This document shows positions 25,190-34,205 of a stretch of DNA of 64,000 nucleotides, in pieces. Position numbers and translations under genes: made by a program. Positions within the stretch are counted from its first letter, which is position 1; each line of letters opens with the position of its first letter. This stretch comes from Reyranella massiliensis 521 (GTDB taxonomy: Bacteria > Pseudomonadota > Alphaproteobacteria > Reyranellales > Reyranellaceae): the NCBI RefSeq assembly GCF_000312425.1, contig NZ_HE997181.1, positions 840,002-904,001 on the forward strand, given 5' to 3'. The notes under the pieces are model-generated. The model searched no databases. It was not told the origin of the DNA and saw only the letters and a program-made list of their open reading frames with translations.

Positions 25190-26425
25190 ATGGCTCATAT
25201 CAGACTGAATACCCATCCCAGCCAGGGCGGCCAGGCCGCGCCTCCGGTCGTCTGGGGCGCGCGCGATCCGGCAATTCGCGGCCCCGTCGTGGGCACGGTG
25301 GCGGATCCTGCACGGCGCAATGCCATCGGCGTGCATTCCGGCAGCTACGGCATCTATCGCGCTTTGGCGATCGCGGCGCAGGAGCTGAAGGCCGGACATC
25401 GGCCTGACTTTACCAATACGTCGCCTGCCGAGCCTATCGGCCCGTTCGAAAGCTGGTTCGACCCGAAGAAGATCGTGTCGCTCGATCCCTGGGGCCACAT
25501 GGTGGCCGAAGTATTCGCCGACAAGCTGGCGGCGGGCTGGGACATCCGCCCGACCATCGCCGTCACCAAGGCGCATGTGCACATGCCGGAAATCCGCGAT
25601 GCCATCGCGGCCGGGCGGCTGAAACCCGACAACGACATCCTGAGTTCGTCGGGCGATGTGAAGGTCACCAAGGCTGCGGTCGAGCCGGTATGGTGGCTGC
25701 CCGGGATCGCAGAGCGTTTCGGCGTCAAGGAAACCGATCTGCGCCGCACCCTGTTCGAGCAGACCGGCGGCATGTACACCGAGCTCGTCACGCGCATGGA
25801 TCTCGAACTCTTCCTGCCGCCCATCGGTGGATCTACGATCTATTTCTTCGGCGACGTGCGGAAGCTCGGCAAGCCGGAAACCAAAATCGCCTGCCGCCTC
25901 CACGACGAGTGCAACGGCTCCGACGTGTTCGGTTCCGACATCTGCACCTGCCGGCCCTACCTCGCGCATGGCATCGAGATCTGCATCGAGATGGCGCAGA
26001 AGGGCGGCGTTGGCGTGGTCATCTACAATCGCAAGGAGGGCCGGGCGCTGGGCGAGGTGACCAAGTTCCTGGTCTACAACGCGCGCAAGCGCCAGCCGGG
26101 CGGCGATTCTGCGGCGCAGTACTTCAACCGCACCGAATGCGTCGCCGGCGTACAGGACATGCGTTTTCAGGAGCTGATGCCCGACCTGTTCCATTGGCTG
26201 GGCATCGCGCGGATCGACCGCTTTGCGTCGATGAGCAACATGAAGTCCGATGCCTTGCGTGAACAGGGGATCGAGGTGGTCGAACAGGTGCCGATTCCCG
26301 ATGAACTGATTCCTGCAGACGCCCAGGTCGAAATGGATGCCAAGAAGGCCGCCGGCTACTTCACGCCGAAGAAGCCTGCCGTCGAGGAGCTGGCTAGGCC
26401 CAAGGGCAGGGGGTTGGACGAATGA
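25190..26425 (+). CDS. GTP cyclohydrolase II-like protein, URC1 type (uracil catabolism)
   Basis: A 411-residue protein whose C-terminal half is the GTP cyclohydrolase II fold: zinc cysteines C241, C252 and C254 (HDECNGSDVFGSDICTC) and the phosphate-site motif RKEGRALGE at 281-289. About 200 extra N-terminal residues and altered motifs separate it from RibA. This matches URC1 of the yeast Lachancea kluyveri uracil pathway and its bacterial homologues. The neighbours support this: DUF1688 (URC4) overlaps its stop and uracil phosphoribosyltransferase (URC6 function) follows. Expected substrate is a uracil nucleotide, not GTP. The frame is open upstream, but GGAAGG precedes ATG 25190. Confidence 0.88.
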   Translation: MAHIRLNTHPSQGGQAAPPVVWGARDPAIRGPVVGTVADPARRNAIGVHSGSYGIYRALAIAAQELKAGHRPDFTNTSPAEPIGPFESWFDPKKIVSLDPWGHMVAEVFADKLAAGWDIRPTIAVTKAHVHMPEIRDAIAAGRLKPDNDILSSSGDVKVTKAAVEPVWWLPGIAERFGVKETDLRRTLFEQTGGMYTELVTRMDLELFLPPIGGSTIYFFGDVRKLGKPETKIACRLHDECNGSDVFGSDICTCRPYLAHGIEICIEMAQKGGVGVVIYNRKEGRALGEVTKFLVYNARKRQPGGDSAAQYFNRTECVAGVQDMRFQELMPDLFHWLGIARIDRFASMSNMKSDALREQGIEVVEQVPIPDELIPADAQVEMDAKKAAGYFTPKKPAVEELARPKGRGLDE

Positions 26426-27597
26426 CGTCATTGGGGCGCACTCGTCCAACGACTGACTCGATTGCCTACCTCCGCACACCAGCGGCCATTCGCGAGCGGT
26501 CGGCCAGGGTGCTGAAGCATGTCGAGGACGGGCAGTCGCATTGGTTTTCCCTGTCGGGCGACGGGCTGGAAGCGGCGGTACAGGCGACGCTTGCCGTGAC
26601 GCGGGAGCGCTTTCCCAATCCGGCAGCCATCCCTTTCCATTCGCGCTGGCGGCATTTTGAAGTCGGCGGCCGCGATCGCTGGAGCGCGTTGGCTGAGCGA
26701 CTGAAGGGGTTGCCGCCCGAAGAGATCGCGCGTCGCCGCATCGACCTCGCGGTCGTGTCGGTGCTGCTCGACGCCGGTGCCGGCACCGCCTGGAGCTATC
26801 GCGAGCCGGGCACGGGTGAAACCTACGCGCGCTCCGAAGGGCTCGGCGTGGCGAGCCTGCACATGTTCGCCCATGGCGCTTTCAGCCGCGACGCCAAGGG
26901 CGACCCTCTGCGGGTCGATGCCGAGCGTCTCGCGGCGTTGACGCCCATGGATATCGCCATGGGCTTTCAGGTAAAGGCGCACAATCCGCTGCTCGGCCTG
27001 GAAGGTCGCGCCGAGCTGCTGCGCAAGCTGGGCGGCACGGGGCTCGAACGGCCGGGCGCGCTGTTCGATATCGTCGCGGGCAGCAGCGAGGTGAAGGCCG
27101 AATCGATTCTGGCGGCGGTCCTCGACAAGCTCTCGCCGATCTGGCCGACCAAGCTCGGTGACGTCTGGGAGCATCCAGCCGCGGGGCTGGTCCCATTCCA
27201 TAAGCTCTCGCAATGGATGAGCTATTCGCTGGTCGAGCCGATCGAAGGCGCGGGACTGCGCGTCGTCGCGCTCGATGCGTTGACCGGCCTGCCCGAGTAT
27301 CGCAACGGCGGGCTCCTGGTCGATGCCGGTGCCTTGCGCCCCAAACAGCGCGCGCTGTTGGAAAAGGCGTTCAAGCCCGGCGACGAGGCCATTGTCGAAT
27401 GGCGGGCGCTGACGGTGATGCTGCTCGACCGCATCGCCGAGCATGTGCGCGGCCATCTCGGCCTCGATGCCGCTCGTCTGCCGTTGGTCAAAGTGCTGGA
27501 GGCCGGTACCTGGTTTGCCGGACGCAGGCTCGCGGCGGAGCGTCGCCCGGGCGGGGGGCCGCCGATCGCCATAGAAAGCGACGGCACGGTGTTTTGA
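26422..27597 (+). CDS. DUF1688 / URC4 homologue, uracil catabolism
   Basis: A 391-residue DUF1688 protein with no signal peptide. Its start overlaps the URC1-like stop in ATGA, so the two are translated together. It begins IAYLRTPAAIRERS and contains HSRWRHFEVGGRDRW, GAGTAWSYREPGTG and QWMSYSLVEPIE, conserved blocks of the family. In L. kluyveri, URC4 is required for uracil degradation at a step after the cyclohydrolase-like reaction; its chemistry has not been settled to my knowledge. No standard catalytic motif is obvious. Confidence 0.88.
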   Translation: MTSLGRTRPTTDSIAYLRTPAAIRERSARVLKHVEDGQSHWFSLSGDGLEAAVQATLAVTRERFPNPAAIPFHSRWRHFEVGGRDRWSALAERLKGLPPEEIARRRIDLAVVSVLLDAGAGTAWSYREPGTGETYARSEGLGVASLHMFAHGAFSRDAKGDPLRVDAERLAALTPMDIAMGFQVKAHNPLLGLEGRAELLRKLGGTGLERPGALFDIVAGSSEVKAESILAAVLDKLSPIWPTKLGDVWEHPAAGLVPFHKLSQWMSYSLVEPIEGAGLRVVALDALTGLPEYRNGGLLVDAGALRPKQRALLEKAFKPGDEAIVEWRALTVMLLDRIAEHVRGHLGLDAARLPLVKVLEAGTWFAGRRLAAERRPGGGPPIAIESDGTVF

Positions 27598-27612
27598 GGG
27601 GAGTCTTCATCA

Positions 27613-28251
27613 ATGTCATTGCCGCATTCGATCCATGTCGTGAGCCACCCGCTGGTGCAGCACAAGCTCAGCAAGATGCGCGACAAGGAGACGTCGAGCA
27701 CGAATTTCCGCCGGCTGCTGCGCGAGATGGGCTTGCTGCTGGGCTACGACGCCACGCGTGACCTGCCCTTGGTCGAGCGCGACATCGAAACGCCGATTGA
27801 AGCGATGAAAGCGCCGCTGCTCGACGGCAAGAAGCTGGTGGTGGTGCCGATCCTGCGCGCGGGCCTCGGGCTTGCCGAGGGCATTATCGACCTCGTGCCG
27901 CTGGCACGCATGGGCCATGTCGGTCTCTATCGCGATCCACGCACGCTTCAGGCGGTCGAGTATTACTTCAAGATCCCGCAGGACATCTCGGACCGCGACG
28001 TCATTGTCTGCGATCCCATGCTCGCCACTGCGCACTCCGCGATCGCCGCCGTCGACCGCTTGAAGGAGTCAGGTGCCAAAAGGATCAAGTTCATCTGCAT
28101 TCTGGGTTCGGAGCAGGGCGCACGAGCCTTCGCCGAAGTTCATCCAGATGTGCAAGTGTTCGCGGCAGCAATCGATGCAAAACTCAACGATCACGGGTAT
28201 ATTGTTCCTGGGCTCGGCGATGCGGGCGACCGTCTCTTCGGGACCAAATAG
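27613..28251 (+). CDS. upp: Uracil phosphoribosyltransferase
   Basis: A 212-residue cytoplasmic enzyme that makes UMP from uracil and PRPP. It has the PRPP loop [14 protein letters not shown] and the uracil-binding C-terminal motif [12 protein letters not shown], plus an N-terminal block containing [14 protein letters not shown]. Length fits the family. It starts 15 bases after URC4. In the URC pathway the uracil is first converted to the nucleotide (URC6 in yeast), so this gene is likely the first committed step here as well as a salvage enzyme. Confidence 0.95.
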   Translation: MSLPHSIHVVSHPLVQHKLSKMRDKETSSTNFRRLLREMGLLLGYDATRDLPLVERDIETPIEAMKAPLLDGKKLVVVPILRAGLGLAEGIIDLVPLARMGHVGLYRDPRTLQAVEYYFKIPQDISDRDVIVCDPMLATAHSAIAAVDRLKESGAKRIKFICILGSEQGARAFAEVHPDVQVFAAAIDAKLNDHGYIVPGLGDAGDRLFGTK

Positions 28252-28275
28252 CCCAAGAAGCGCAGGAGCAACGCA

Positions 28276-28671
28276 ATGTCTCCGGACCTGAAATACCTCC
28301 TCTTCTCTACGATCCTGACGTTCGTGCAAGTGCTGGTGGCGGCAATCGGCGCCAACCAAGCGGTCGGTCTCAACACGCTCGCCGGTAACCGCGAGGGCCT
28401 TGGCGAGATTCCCGGTTGGGCGGGCCGCGCCAAGCGTGCCCACCTCAACATGATCGAGAACATGGTGCTGTTCGCGGCCCTGGTCCTGATCACAGCAGTG
28501 GCCGGCAAGGCCAGCGCCATGACGGCGATGGGCGCCATGATCTTCTTCTGGGCTCGGCTCGCTTATGCCGTGATCTATGTCGCCGGCATCGCCTGGCTGC
28601 GTACGCTCGCCTGGTTCGTGTCCGTGATCGGCATGGCCATGATCGCCTGGGAACTCCTGAAGGCGATATAG
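28276..28671 (+). CDS. MAPEG family membrane protein
   Basis: A 131-residue protein with four predicted membrane helices. The motif GRAKRAHLNMIENMVLFAA (MAPEG: R-A-x-x-x-x-N-x-x-E) is the conserved glutathione-site region of the family. Bacterial members are mostly uncharacterised; some have glutathione transferase or peroxidase activity. GGAG lies 8 bases before the ATG. It follows upp by 24 bases on the same strand, but no link to pyrimidine breakdown is evident. Confidence 0.85.
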   Translation: MSPDLKYLLFSTILTFVQVLVAAIGANQAVGLNTLAGNREGLGEIPGWAGRAKRAHLNMIENMVLFAALVLITAVAGKASAMTAMGAMIFFWARLAYAVIYVAGIAWLRTLAWFVSVIGMAMIAWELLKAI

Positions 28672-28695
28672 CTCCTCATCGTCGCGTCGCCCGCC

Positions 28696-29166
28696 TCAGT
28701 GTTTCATGGCGGGCGATGCGGCACCCATCGCGGCGACGCTCAGCTCGACATCGACCGAACCAGCTTTTTCGAAGACCAGCGTGGCCGGGATCTTGGCGTC
28801 CTTGGCGAAGGGCGCCTTCAACTCCATGAACATCAGGTGATAGCTGCCGGGCTTCAGTTCGACGGTGGCGCCGGGCGCGATCTCCAGTCCCTTTTCCAGC
28901 TCGCGCATGCGCATCACGTTGCCGTCCATCTTCATTTCGTGAATTTCGGCCTTGTTGGCAGCTGCGCTGCGCACGGCGACGAGCCGGTCGGGCGTCGTGC
29001 CCTTGTTGGTGATGGTGAGGAAGCCGCCGCCGCTCTGTGCCGAGGGCGGCGTCGCGCGTGTCCAGGGATTGACGATCTCGAGGGAGCCGACCTTGTAGTC
29101 CTGTGCGAACGCCGGCAGGGCGAAGATCGCGATGACGGTGGCAACGAGCCAGCGACGGAGAGTCAT
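28696..29166 (-). CDS. PCuAC-type periplasmic copper chaperone
   Basis: A 156-residue secreted protein, signal peptide ending at ALPAFA. The copper-binding pattern of PCuAC is present: HEMKMDGNVMRMRELEKG supplies a His and several Met ligands, and GSYHLMFMEL the distal His-Met pair. Known members deliver Cu(I) to cytochrome oxidase. It is the last gene of a minus-strand run: DUF2946-like, TonB receptor, BNR protein, TlpA-like thioredoxin, PCuAC. The gap to the thioredoxin gene is 54 bases. An AGGAA ribosome site lies 8 bases before the ATG. Confidence 0.92.
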   Translation of the reverse strand: MTLRRWLVATVIAIFALPAFAQDYKVGSLEIVNPWTRATPPSAQSGGGFLTITNKGTTPDRLVAVRSAAANKAEIHEMKMDGNVMRMRELEKGLEIAPGATVELKPGSYHLMFMELKAPFAKDAKIPATLVFEKAGSVDVELSVAAMGAASPAMKH

Positions 29167-29220
29167 GGTTTTATTCCTTTCAAGGAGTTGGGGTGGATAT
29201 GGTCGGAGCAGAAGCCAGCT

Positions 29221-29706
29221 TCAACGTTGGCGCTGTCGGTCGAGCCAGGCTTTGACCTCGGCAAGATCGGCAACGCCCAGCAGGGTCGTTACCTTGCCCT
29301 CGCGGTCGATCATCAGGGTGCGCGGCAGTTCGCCGGACCAGGAGGGATCGATCTCATAGCGCAGGCGTTCGTTGAAGCGGTCGGCGAAGCTCCAGCTTTC
29401 TGTCTCGCCGAGGCCCGTGCGGGTTAGCATTTCCTCGACGCGCGCCGGCGGCTGCGGCACGGGGTCGGCGGCCAGCAGCACCAGCCGCATGTCCGGACGC
29501 TCCTTCTGAAGTTTGGCCCAATGCGGCAGCTCGGTCAGGCAGGGCGCGCAGGTGAGCCCCCAGAGATGTACGATCGTCGGCTGGCCTTCATGGGCAGCCA
29601 TGAGCCTCGACCAGCTGCCCCGCTCGAACGGCTGCGGATCGGCGGCGTGGGCCTGGCCAAAGGGTCCCAGCGCCAGCAGCAGGGCAAGGATGGCGGTCTT
29701 TCTCAT
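29221..29706 (-). CDS. TlpA-like periplasmic thioredoxin-fold protein
   Basis: A 161-residue thiol-redox protein with a signal peptide ending near QAHA. The active site is CAPC in WGLTCAPCLTELP, and GELPRTLMIDREGKV is the cis-Pro region. TlpA/ResA-type proteins keep copper-site cysteines reduced before metal insertion into CuA or copper chaperones. The gene begins inside the stop codon of the BNR gene (ATGA overlap), so translation is coupled. Its place between a copper-type receptor and PCuAC supports a reductase role in copper delivery. Confidence 0.88.
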   Translation of the reverse strand: MRKTAILALLLALGPFGQAHAADPQPFERGSWSRLMAAHEGQPTIVHLWGLTCAPCLTELPHWAKLQKERPDMRLVLLAADPVPQPPARVEEMLTRTGLGETESWSFADRFNERLRYEIDPSWSGELPRTLMIDREGKVTTLLGVADLAEVKAWLDRQRQR

Positions 29707-30890
29707 GGCTGGTTCTCCAGCGGGATCAGCCGATAGCCCTCGACCCTGGTCAGCCACGAGAGATAGGCGTGGCCACCATGGGCGACGAGCAGCGGATGGT
29801 CCGAGGCATCGGCGGTTTCGGCAATCGTACGGGCGTCGGTCCATTGGCGGCCGCTGTCGCGGCTCACTTGCCAACGCACCACCGACTTCGTGCCGTCGAA
29901 TTCCTTCCACACCAGATGCAGGGCCTGACCGTCCGATAGAAGATAGGGCCGGGCCGGCTGGCGGTTGGGAGAGGACAGGGCACGCGGTGCGCTGAAGGGA
30001 ACGTTGCCATTATCGGCGCGGGCATAGAACAGGCCCTTGCGCGACGGCGCATCGGTAAACCAGGCGACGTGATAGGACCCGTCCGGCGCAATGGCGATGG
30101 TGGGGCCATGATGCGGGCAGGCCTCGATCTTCCAGTCGTCGGCACTGACCCGGCGCAGCGGACCGGGTGTCGTCGCGTCCGTGAAGGTGACGACGGCATG
30201 GTCGCGCACCGAACCGGGAAAGATATTGCGGAACACGATCGCAGGCCGGCCCGATCTTGCGAAGGCGACGCCCAGCCGGCAGCATTCGCAGGTGTTGTCG
30301 AGCGCGATCTCCGTCTTGCCGAAGCCGGTGTCGCCATCCTCCCAGGCATAGGCCAGGGCGGCGCCAGGATAGGGCTTGCCTGCGGCGCGCGCCCTGGGGC
30401 CGTTGCGCTTGTCGAGCCAGGCCGCGAAGACGCGACCCGACGAGGGATCGACGGCCACCGTCTCGAAACGCTGGCTGGTCTTGTCGGTAGTGATTGGCCG
30501 CGGCGGTGTGAAGCTCGCCCCGTTGTCGTTGGAGCGGGCGAAGAAGGCGCGGCCGTTGAAGTTCTTGTCCTGGAAGATGGCGAAGGTGACGATAACCCCA
30601 CCCTTTGGATCGACCGCGATACGCGCGCGCGCATCGGGACCCCAGTCGAGGTTCATCGCCTCGGGCGTCACCGCGACGGGCTCGGAGAAGGTCTTGCCGA
30701 GATCGGTCGATTTCACCACGGCGATCTTGTCGGCCGACGCGCGCACCAGCCATAGCGTACCGTCGGGACCGAAGGCCGGTGTGGCAGTGAAGGCTTCAGG
30801 CGCAGCGCCCGGCTTGCCGTGATTGTGGTGCTGGGCGGCAGCGGGGCCAGCCAGCAGAAGGGTCGCCAGGAAGGCAAGGAACAGGCGCAT
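29703..30890 (-). CDS. Secreted BNR/sialidase-superfamily repeat protein with Cys/His motifs
   Basis: A 395-residue exported protein, signal peptide ending at GPAAAQ and followed by HHNHG, a His cluster. The rest is a beta-propeller of BNR/Asp-box type: repeated blocks such as STDLGKTF, SNDNGASF, and SRDSGRQW. It is unlikely to be a sialidase since no catalytic arginine triad is evident. Two unusual motifs, TCECCRLG and CPHHGP, look like soft-metal sites. ATG overlaps the TonB receptor stop by one base, and its own stop overlaps the thioredoxin start, so it is tightly embedded in a copper operon. Inferred role: periplasmic or surface copper binding. Confidence 0.78.
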   Translation of the reverse strand: MRLFLAFLATLLLAGPAAAQHHNHGKPGAAPEAFTATPAFGPDGTLWLVRASADKIAVVKSTDLGKTFSEPVAVTPEAMNLDWGPDARARIAVDPKGGVIVTFAIFQDKNFNGRAFFARSNDNGASFTPPRPITTDKTSQRFETVAVDPSSGRVFAAWLDKRNGPRARAAGKPYPGAALAYAWEDGDTGFGKTEIALDNTCECCRLGVAFARSGRPAIVFRNIFPGSVRDHAVVTFTDATTPGPLRRVSADDWKIEACPHHGPTIAIAPDGSYHVAWFTDAPSRKGLFYARADNGNVPFSAPRALSSPNRQPARPYLLSDGQALHLVWKEFDGTKSVVRWQVSRDSGRQWTDARTIAETADASDHPLLVAHGGHAYLSWLTRVEGYRLIPLENQP

Positions 30891-33070
30891 CAGAACCTCA
30901 CTCGCAGGCCGGCGGTGGCGGTGAGCGGCATCCCCAGGGCGGGAATAGCCGAGGCGTTGACCGTCGAACCCTCGAACGAGGTCAGGGTATAGCCCGACGC
31001 GAGATACTGCACGTTCGTGAGGTTCTGCACGCTGGCGTAGATGTCGACATCCTTGACCGGCGAATAGGTCAGGCCGAGATCGATCAGGGTTGCCCCCTCG
31101 TTGAGCTGGGTGTGGCCCGTGTCGTTCCAGTAGGCGGGGAAGGACTTCAAGGACGCCGTCAGCACCAGCTCCGAAATCGGCCGCCATTCGGCGCTGGCGG
31201 TCACCATCGTGGTCGGTACCTGCCCGAGCTGTACGCCGGTCCGGATCAGGGTCGGGAAGTTGGAACTGGTGAGATAGGCCGAGGTGGCGACGAAGCTCGC
31301 GCCAAATTTCAGTTCCTTGGTCGGCTGCCAGCCGCCGATGATCTCGACGCCTCGGAAGGTGGCGTTGCCGACATTCTGGTACTGCCGCACCGTCGTGAAG
31401 GCCGGACTGAGCCCTGCCGCCGAGACGAAGGGAGCAGCGCACGCCGCACTGGCATTGCAGACCGTGACGAAGTCGATGAAGTTGTCGAGGTTGTTGTTGA
31501 AGAGGGTTCCCGACAGGTTGAACTCGCGCCACTGGAAGTCGAAGCCGATCTCCTGGCCGAAGTTGGTCATGGGCTGCAGGTTGGGATTGATGGCCGTGTA
31601 GGACGTGCCGCTGGCGAAGCTGCGGTACATCTGGTTCATGCCCGGCGCAGAGAAGTTGCGATAGATCGCGCCACGCAGCACCAGCTCGTCGGTAACATGG
31701 AATTTCAGTCCGAGCCGCGGATCGAAGCTCGAGGCGCTGGAGTTGGCGACCGGATTGTTGGTACCGGAATTGACGGTCAACACATTGGCATTCAGCGCCT
31801 GCCAGAAGTCGCCGCGTAGGCCGATCGTGACATCGAGCGGAATGCCCGGCACGCGATAGGTGCCCTGCGCGAAGATGCCCTGCAGCCGGTGCTCGCCATT
31901 GGCGACGAAGCTGGTGGGGGCGGCGGTCGCGCTGGCGTAGAGGTTGTTGTAGTCGGAGATGACGATACGGCGTGCGTCGACGCCGATCTTGACGTCGCGG
32001 ATCGGTCCGAAGTTCGCCTCGTAGAAGATCGAGCCACCCTGCTCGGAATTGGGTGCCGTCTCGATCTGGCTGACGAACTGGTTCGTGGCGCTGGTGTTGT
32101 TCAGCGTATAGGCGCCGCTCGCCACGTTGATGGTGCCGAACGAGCCGCCGCCAGCCCAGGCGTTGAAGTTGATCGAGGATTTCTCGTCGAGCCGATAGGA
32201 GCCGCCCAGCAGCAGCCGATAGGTCGACCAGTTGTTATGGGCGTAGGCCCAGGTCAGGCCATCTTCGTAGGTCTGGTTGAAGTAGGCCTTTGCGTAGAGC
32301 TTGAGACTCTCGCTGGGTGTCAGGAAGGCGGAGAAGGCGACATTGTCGGCCTTCGACGCGGTCGGGACGAGGTTGACGTTGCGATACTGGGCGGGCGTCG
32401 TGTTGTAACCCGCACTCTGGGTGTGGTTGTAGGAAAGACCGACCTTCAGCTTGTCGTTCACCGCGAGGCTGGTCGAGATCTCGGCGGTCGAGGTGTTGAA
32501 GCTGCCGTAGCTCACGTCGGCCGCCACGCCAGTCTTGGTGGGCTCGCGGGTCACGATGTTGATGACGCCGCCCATGGCCATGTTGCCCCACAGGCTGGTC
32601 GCCCCGCCGCCGCGGATGACCTCGATCCGGTCGACCGAATTCTTCGGGATCGCGCTCCAGTTGATGGTCCTGAAATAGGGGTCGTTGATCGGCACGCCGT
32701 CCACCATCACCAGCGTGTTGATGGTCGTGGTGGTGCCGAAGCCGCGAATGTTGACCGGCTGGGCCGTCGGATGAAGCTGGCCGGTCGGGATCGTCGGCAG
32801 CCAGACGCCGGGGATGCGGTTCACGATCTGGTCGACGCCGGTCTCCGGCATGGCCTCGATCTGCTCTCGCGTGACTACGGTCGTGCTGACATCGAGCTTC
32901 TCGAGGTCGGAACCGCGGCCGGCGCTGACGGTGATCGGCGGCAGATTGATGGTCGCCGCCGGTGGTGCTGCCGGAGGGTCCGCTGTCGATGAGACCTGCG
33001 CCTTGGCCAGTACAGGAGCCAGCCCCAAGGCTGTAAAGGCGGCAAACGTCGCCGCGCGAACGGAAAACAT
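30890..33070 (-). CDS. TonB-dependent outer-membrane receptor, probable copper type
   Basis: A 726-residue outer-membrane receptor. Order: signal peptide, plug domain from about residue 45 (ITVSAGRGSDLEKLD, VNIRGFGTTTTINTLVMVDG, RIEVIRGGGATSLWGNMAMGGVINI cut across 130-165), then a 22-strand barrel ending in the typical terminal aromatic (LRVRF). The ligand is not visible from the sequence. Copper is suggested by the operon: BNR Cys/His protein, TlpA-like thioredoxin and PCuAC follow, and a DUF2946-like gene precedes. A siderophore or other metallophore receptor is the alternative. Confidence 0.9.
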   Translation of the reverse strand: MFSVRAATFAAFTALGLAPVLAKAQVSSTADPPAAPPAATINLPPITVSAGRGSDLEKLDVSTTVVTREQIEAMPETGVDQIVNRIPGVWLPTIPTGQLHPTAQPVNIRGFGTTTTINTLVMVDGVPINDPYFRTINWSAIPKNSVDRIEVIRGGGATSLWGNMAMGGVINIVTREPTKTGVAADVSYGSFNTSTAEISTSLAVNDKLKVGLSYNHTQSAGYNTTPAQYRNVNLVPTASKADNVAFSAFLTPSESLKLYAKAYFNQTYEDGLTWAYAHNNWSTYRLLLGGSYRLDEKSSINFNAWAGGGSFGTINVASGAYTLNNTSATNQFVSQIETAPNSEQGGSIFYEANFGPIRDVKIGVDARRIVISDYNNLYASATAAPTSFVANGEHRLQGIFAQGTYRVPGIPLDVTIGLRGDFWQALNANVLTVNSGTNNPVANSSASSFDPRLGLKFHVTDELVLRGAIYRNFSAPGMNQMYRSFASGTSYTAINPNLQPMTNFGQEIGFDFQWREFNLSGTLFNNNLDNFIDFVTVCNASAACAAPFVSAAGLSPAFTTVRQYQNVGNATFRGVEIIGGWQPTKELKFGASFVATSAYLTSSNFPTLIRTGVQLGQVPTTMVTASAEWRPISELVLTASLKSFPAYWNDTGHTQLNEGATLIDLGLTYSPVKDVDIYASVQNLTNVQYLASGYTLTSFEGSTVNASAIPALGMPLTATAGLRVRF

Positions 33071-33131
33071 GAACTCTCCCCACGAATGACAAACGAACGC
33101 GACGCGGGTGAGCGCGTCGCGGCTTCAGGAG

Positions 33132-33521
33132 TCAGACGAGGGAAGGTGGCGCGCGGGGTTGACTGGGCCCGTCGCGAATGCCGACGGGAGAGTGTGCATC
33201 GACTGCGGCCACGACGCGGATCGTCGTGACGACAGGCTCGATACGAATGAATGCGGCGGAGGGCTCGGCCAGCACCGGCGCGTGAGCGAGGCCAAGGCAG
33301 CATTCGTGGTTCTGGGTTTCCGCCGGCGTGGACGACGGGGAGTCGTCTTGGCCTGCACTGGGTAGGCAGAAAGCGCCCCACATCTTGGCGGCAGCGAGCG
33401 GACCCGCATCGCGCAGCATGGCAGCGTGTGCCATCGGCTGCAGGAAGTTGAGCGTGATCGCAAACAACGCAACGGCAAATGCCGATGCGCGCCAACCCGA
33501 ATCGGGACGTTTGCGGATCAT
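33132..33521 (-). CDS. DUF2946-like small exported protein
   Basis: A 129-residue protein with an N-terminal hydrophobic segment (about residues 11-32) serving as signal or anchor. It has a HECCLGL motif in the middle, like the paired-Cys motif of DUF2946 proteins, which are common beside copper TonB receptors. It ends 61 bases before the TonB receptor start, so it is probably the first gene of that operon. The ATG at 33521 has no clear ribosome site; the start is uncertain. A copper-binding role is inferred from the neighbours and the His-x-Cys-Cys motif. Confidence 0.6.
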   Translation of the reverse strand: MIRKRPDSGWRASAFAVALFAITLNFLQPMAHAAMLRDAGPLAAAKMWGAFCLPSAGQDDSPSSTPAETQNHECCLGLAHAPVLAEPSAAFIRIEPVVTTIRVVAAVDAHSPVGIRDGPSQPRAPPSLV

Positions 33522-33598
33522 GGTGAATTTTTGGCAGGCCCGTCGGCCAATCACAAGCCGACGCTGTTTCTCATAGTGTCGCAGCAGGGTTGCAGGAG

Positions 33599-34204
33599 TC
33601 AGAAGCGCAAAGGGGCAAGCCGCGGGTCGCCGGTTTTCGCGGCATGGAGATGCAGCAGCCACATCGCGCCGCCCTGGAAGCCGTGCAGCGTACGTCGTCC
33701 TTCACGCAAATCGGCGATGTATTCGGCGAAGGGGACCTGGCGCGGCACCAGTACCTCGCCATCGTCGAGCTTGGGATCGGCCACCTTGCGAGCATCCAGC
33801 GCCAGGAAGCAGTGAACGCGGTTGTTGAGCCGCGGTGCATTGGCGAAGAACGTGCCCAGGGGATGCCATTCCTCGGAGGCAAAGCCCGTCTCTTCGAGAA
33901 GCTCGCGTTTCATTGCCTCGATAGTCGGCTCATCCGGCTTGTCGTGGATGCCGCTCGGCAGTTCGACGACGGTCTGCTGGCAACCGTGGCGATATTCCTC
34001 GATCAGGATGATGTTGCCGTCGTGCGTCAGAGCCAGGGCCGTCACCCAGTCGGGTTGCTCGATGACATGATAGGGCGCGAGGACGTGGCCGTTGGGCAAC
34101 TCCACCTTGTCCGACCGGAGAGCGATCCAACGGTCGCGGTAAGCGTACCGGGACTCCAGCACTTTCCAGGGAGCGACCGTGGCGCCCTGCTTCTCGTCTT
34201 TCAT
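33599..34204 (-). CDS. NUDIX hydrolase, ADP-ribose pyrophosphatase-like
   Basis: A 201-residue cytoplasmic NUDIX protein. The Nudix box is GIHDKPDEPTIEAMKRELLE followed by ETGF, one residue longer between Gly and the first Glu than the strict GX5E pattern, but with the REx2EE core intact. It most resembles the ADP-ribose/NDP-sugar pyrophosphatase branch. Start at 34204 is one base after the SDR stop codon, so the genes are co-translated. Substrate not determined. Confidence 0.87.
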   Translation of the reverse strand: MKDEKQGATVAPWKVLESRYAYRDRWIALRSDKVELPNGHVLAPYHVIEQPDWVTALALTHDGNIILIEEYRHGCQQTVVELPSGIHDKPDEPTIEAMKRELLEETGFASEEWHPLGTFFANAPRLNNRVHCFLALDARKVADPKLDDGEVLVPRQVPFAEYIADLREGRRTLHGFQGGAMWLLHLHAAKTGDPRLAPLRF

Positions 34205-34205
34205 G

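Noticed and set aside
29703-31532. A 609-codon open frame including the BNR protein
   Set aside because: Codons before 30890 are shadow of the TonB receptor; the signal peptide begins at ATG 30890.
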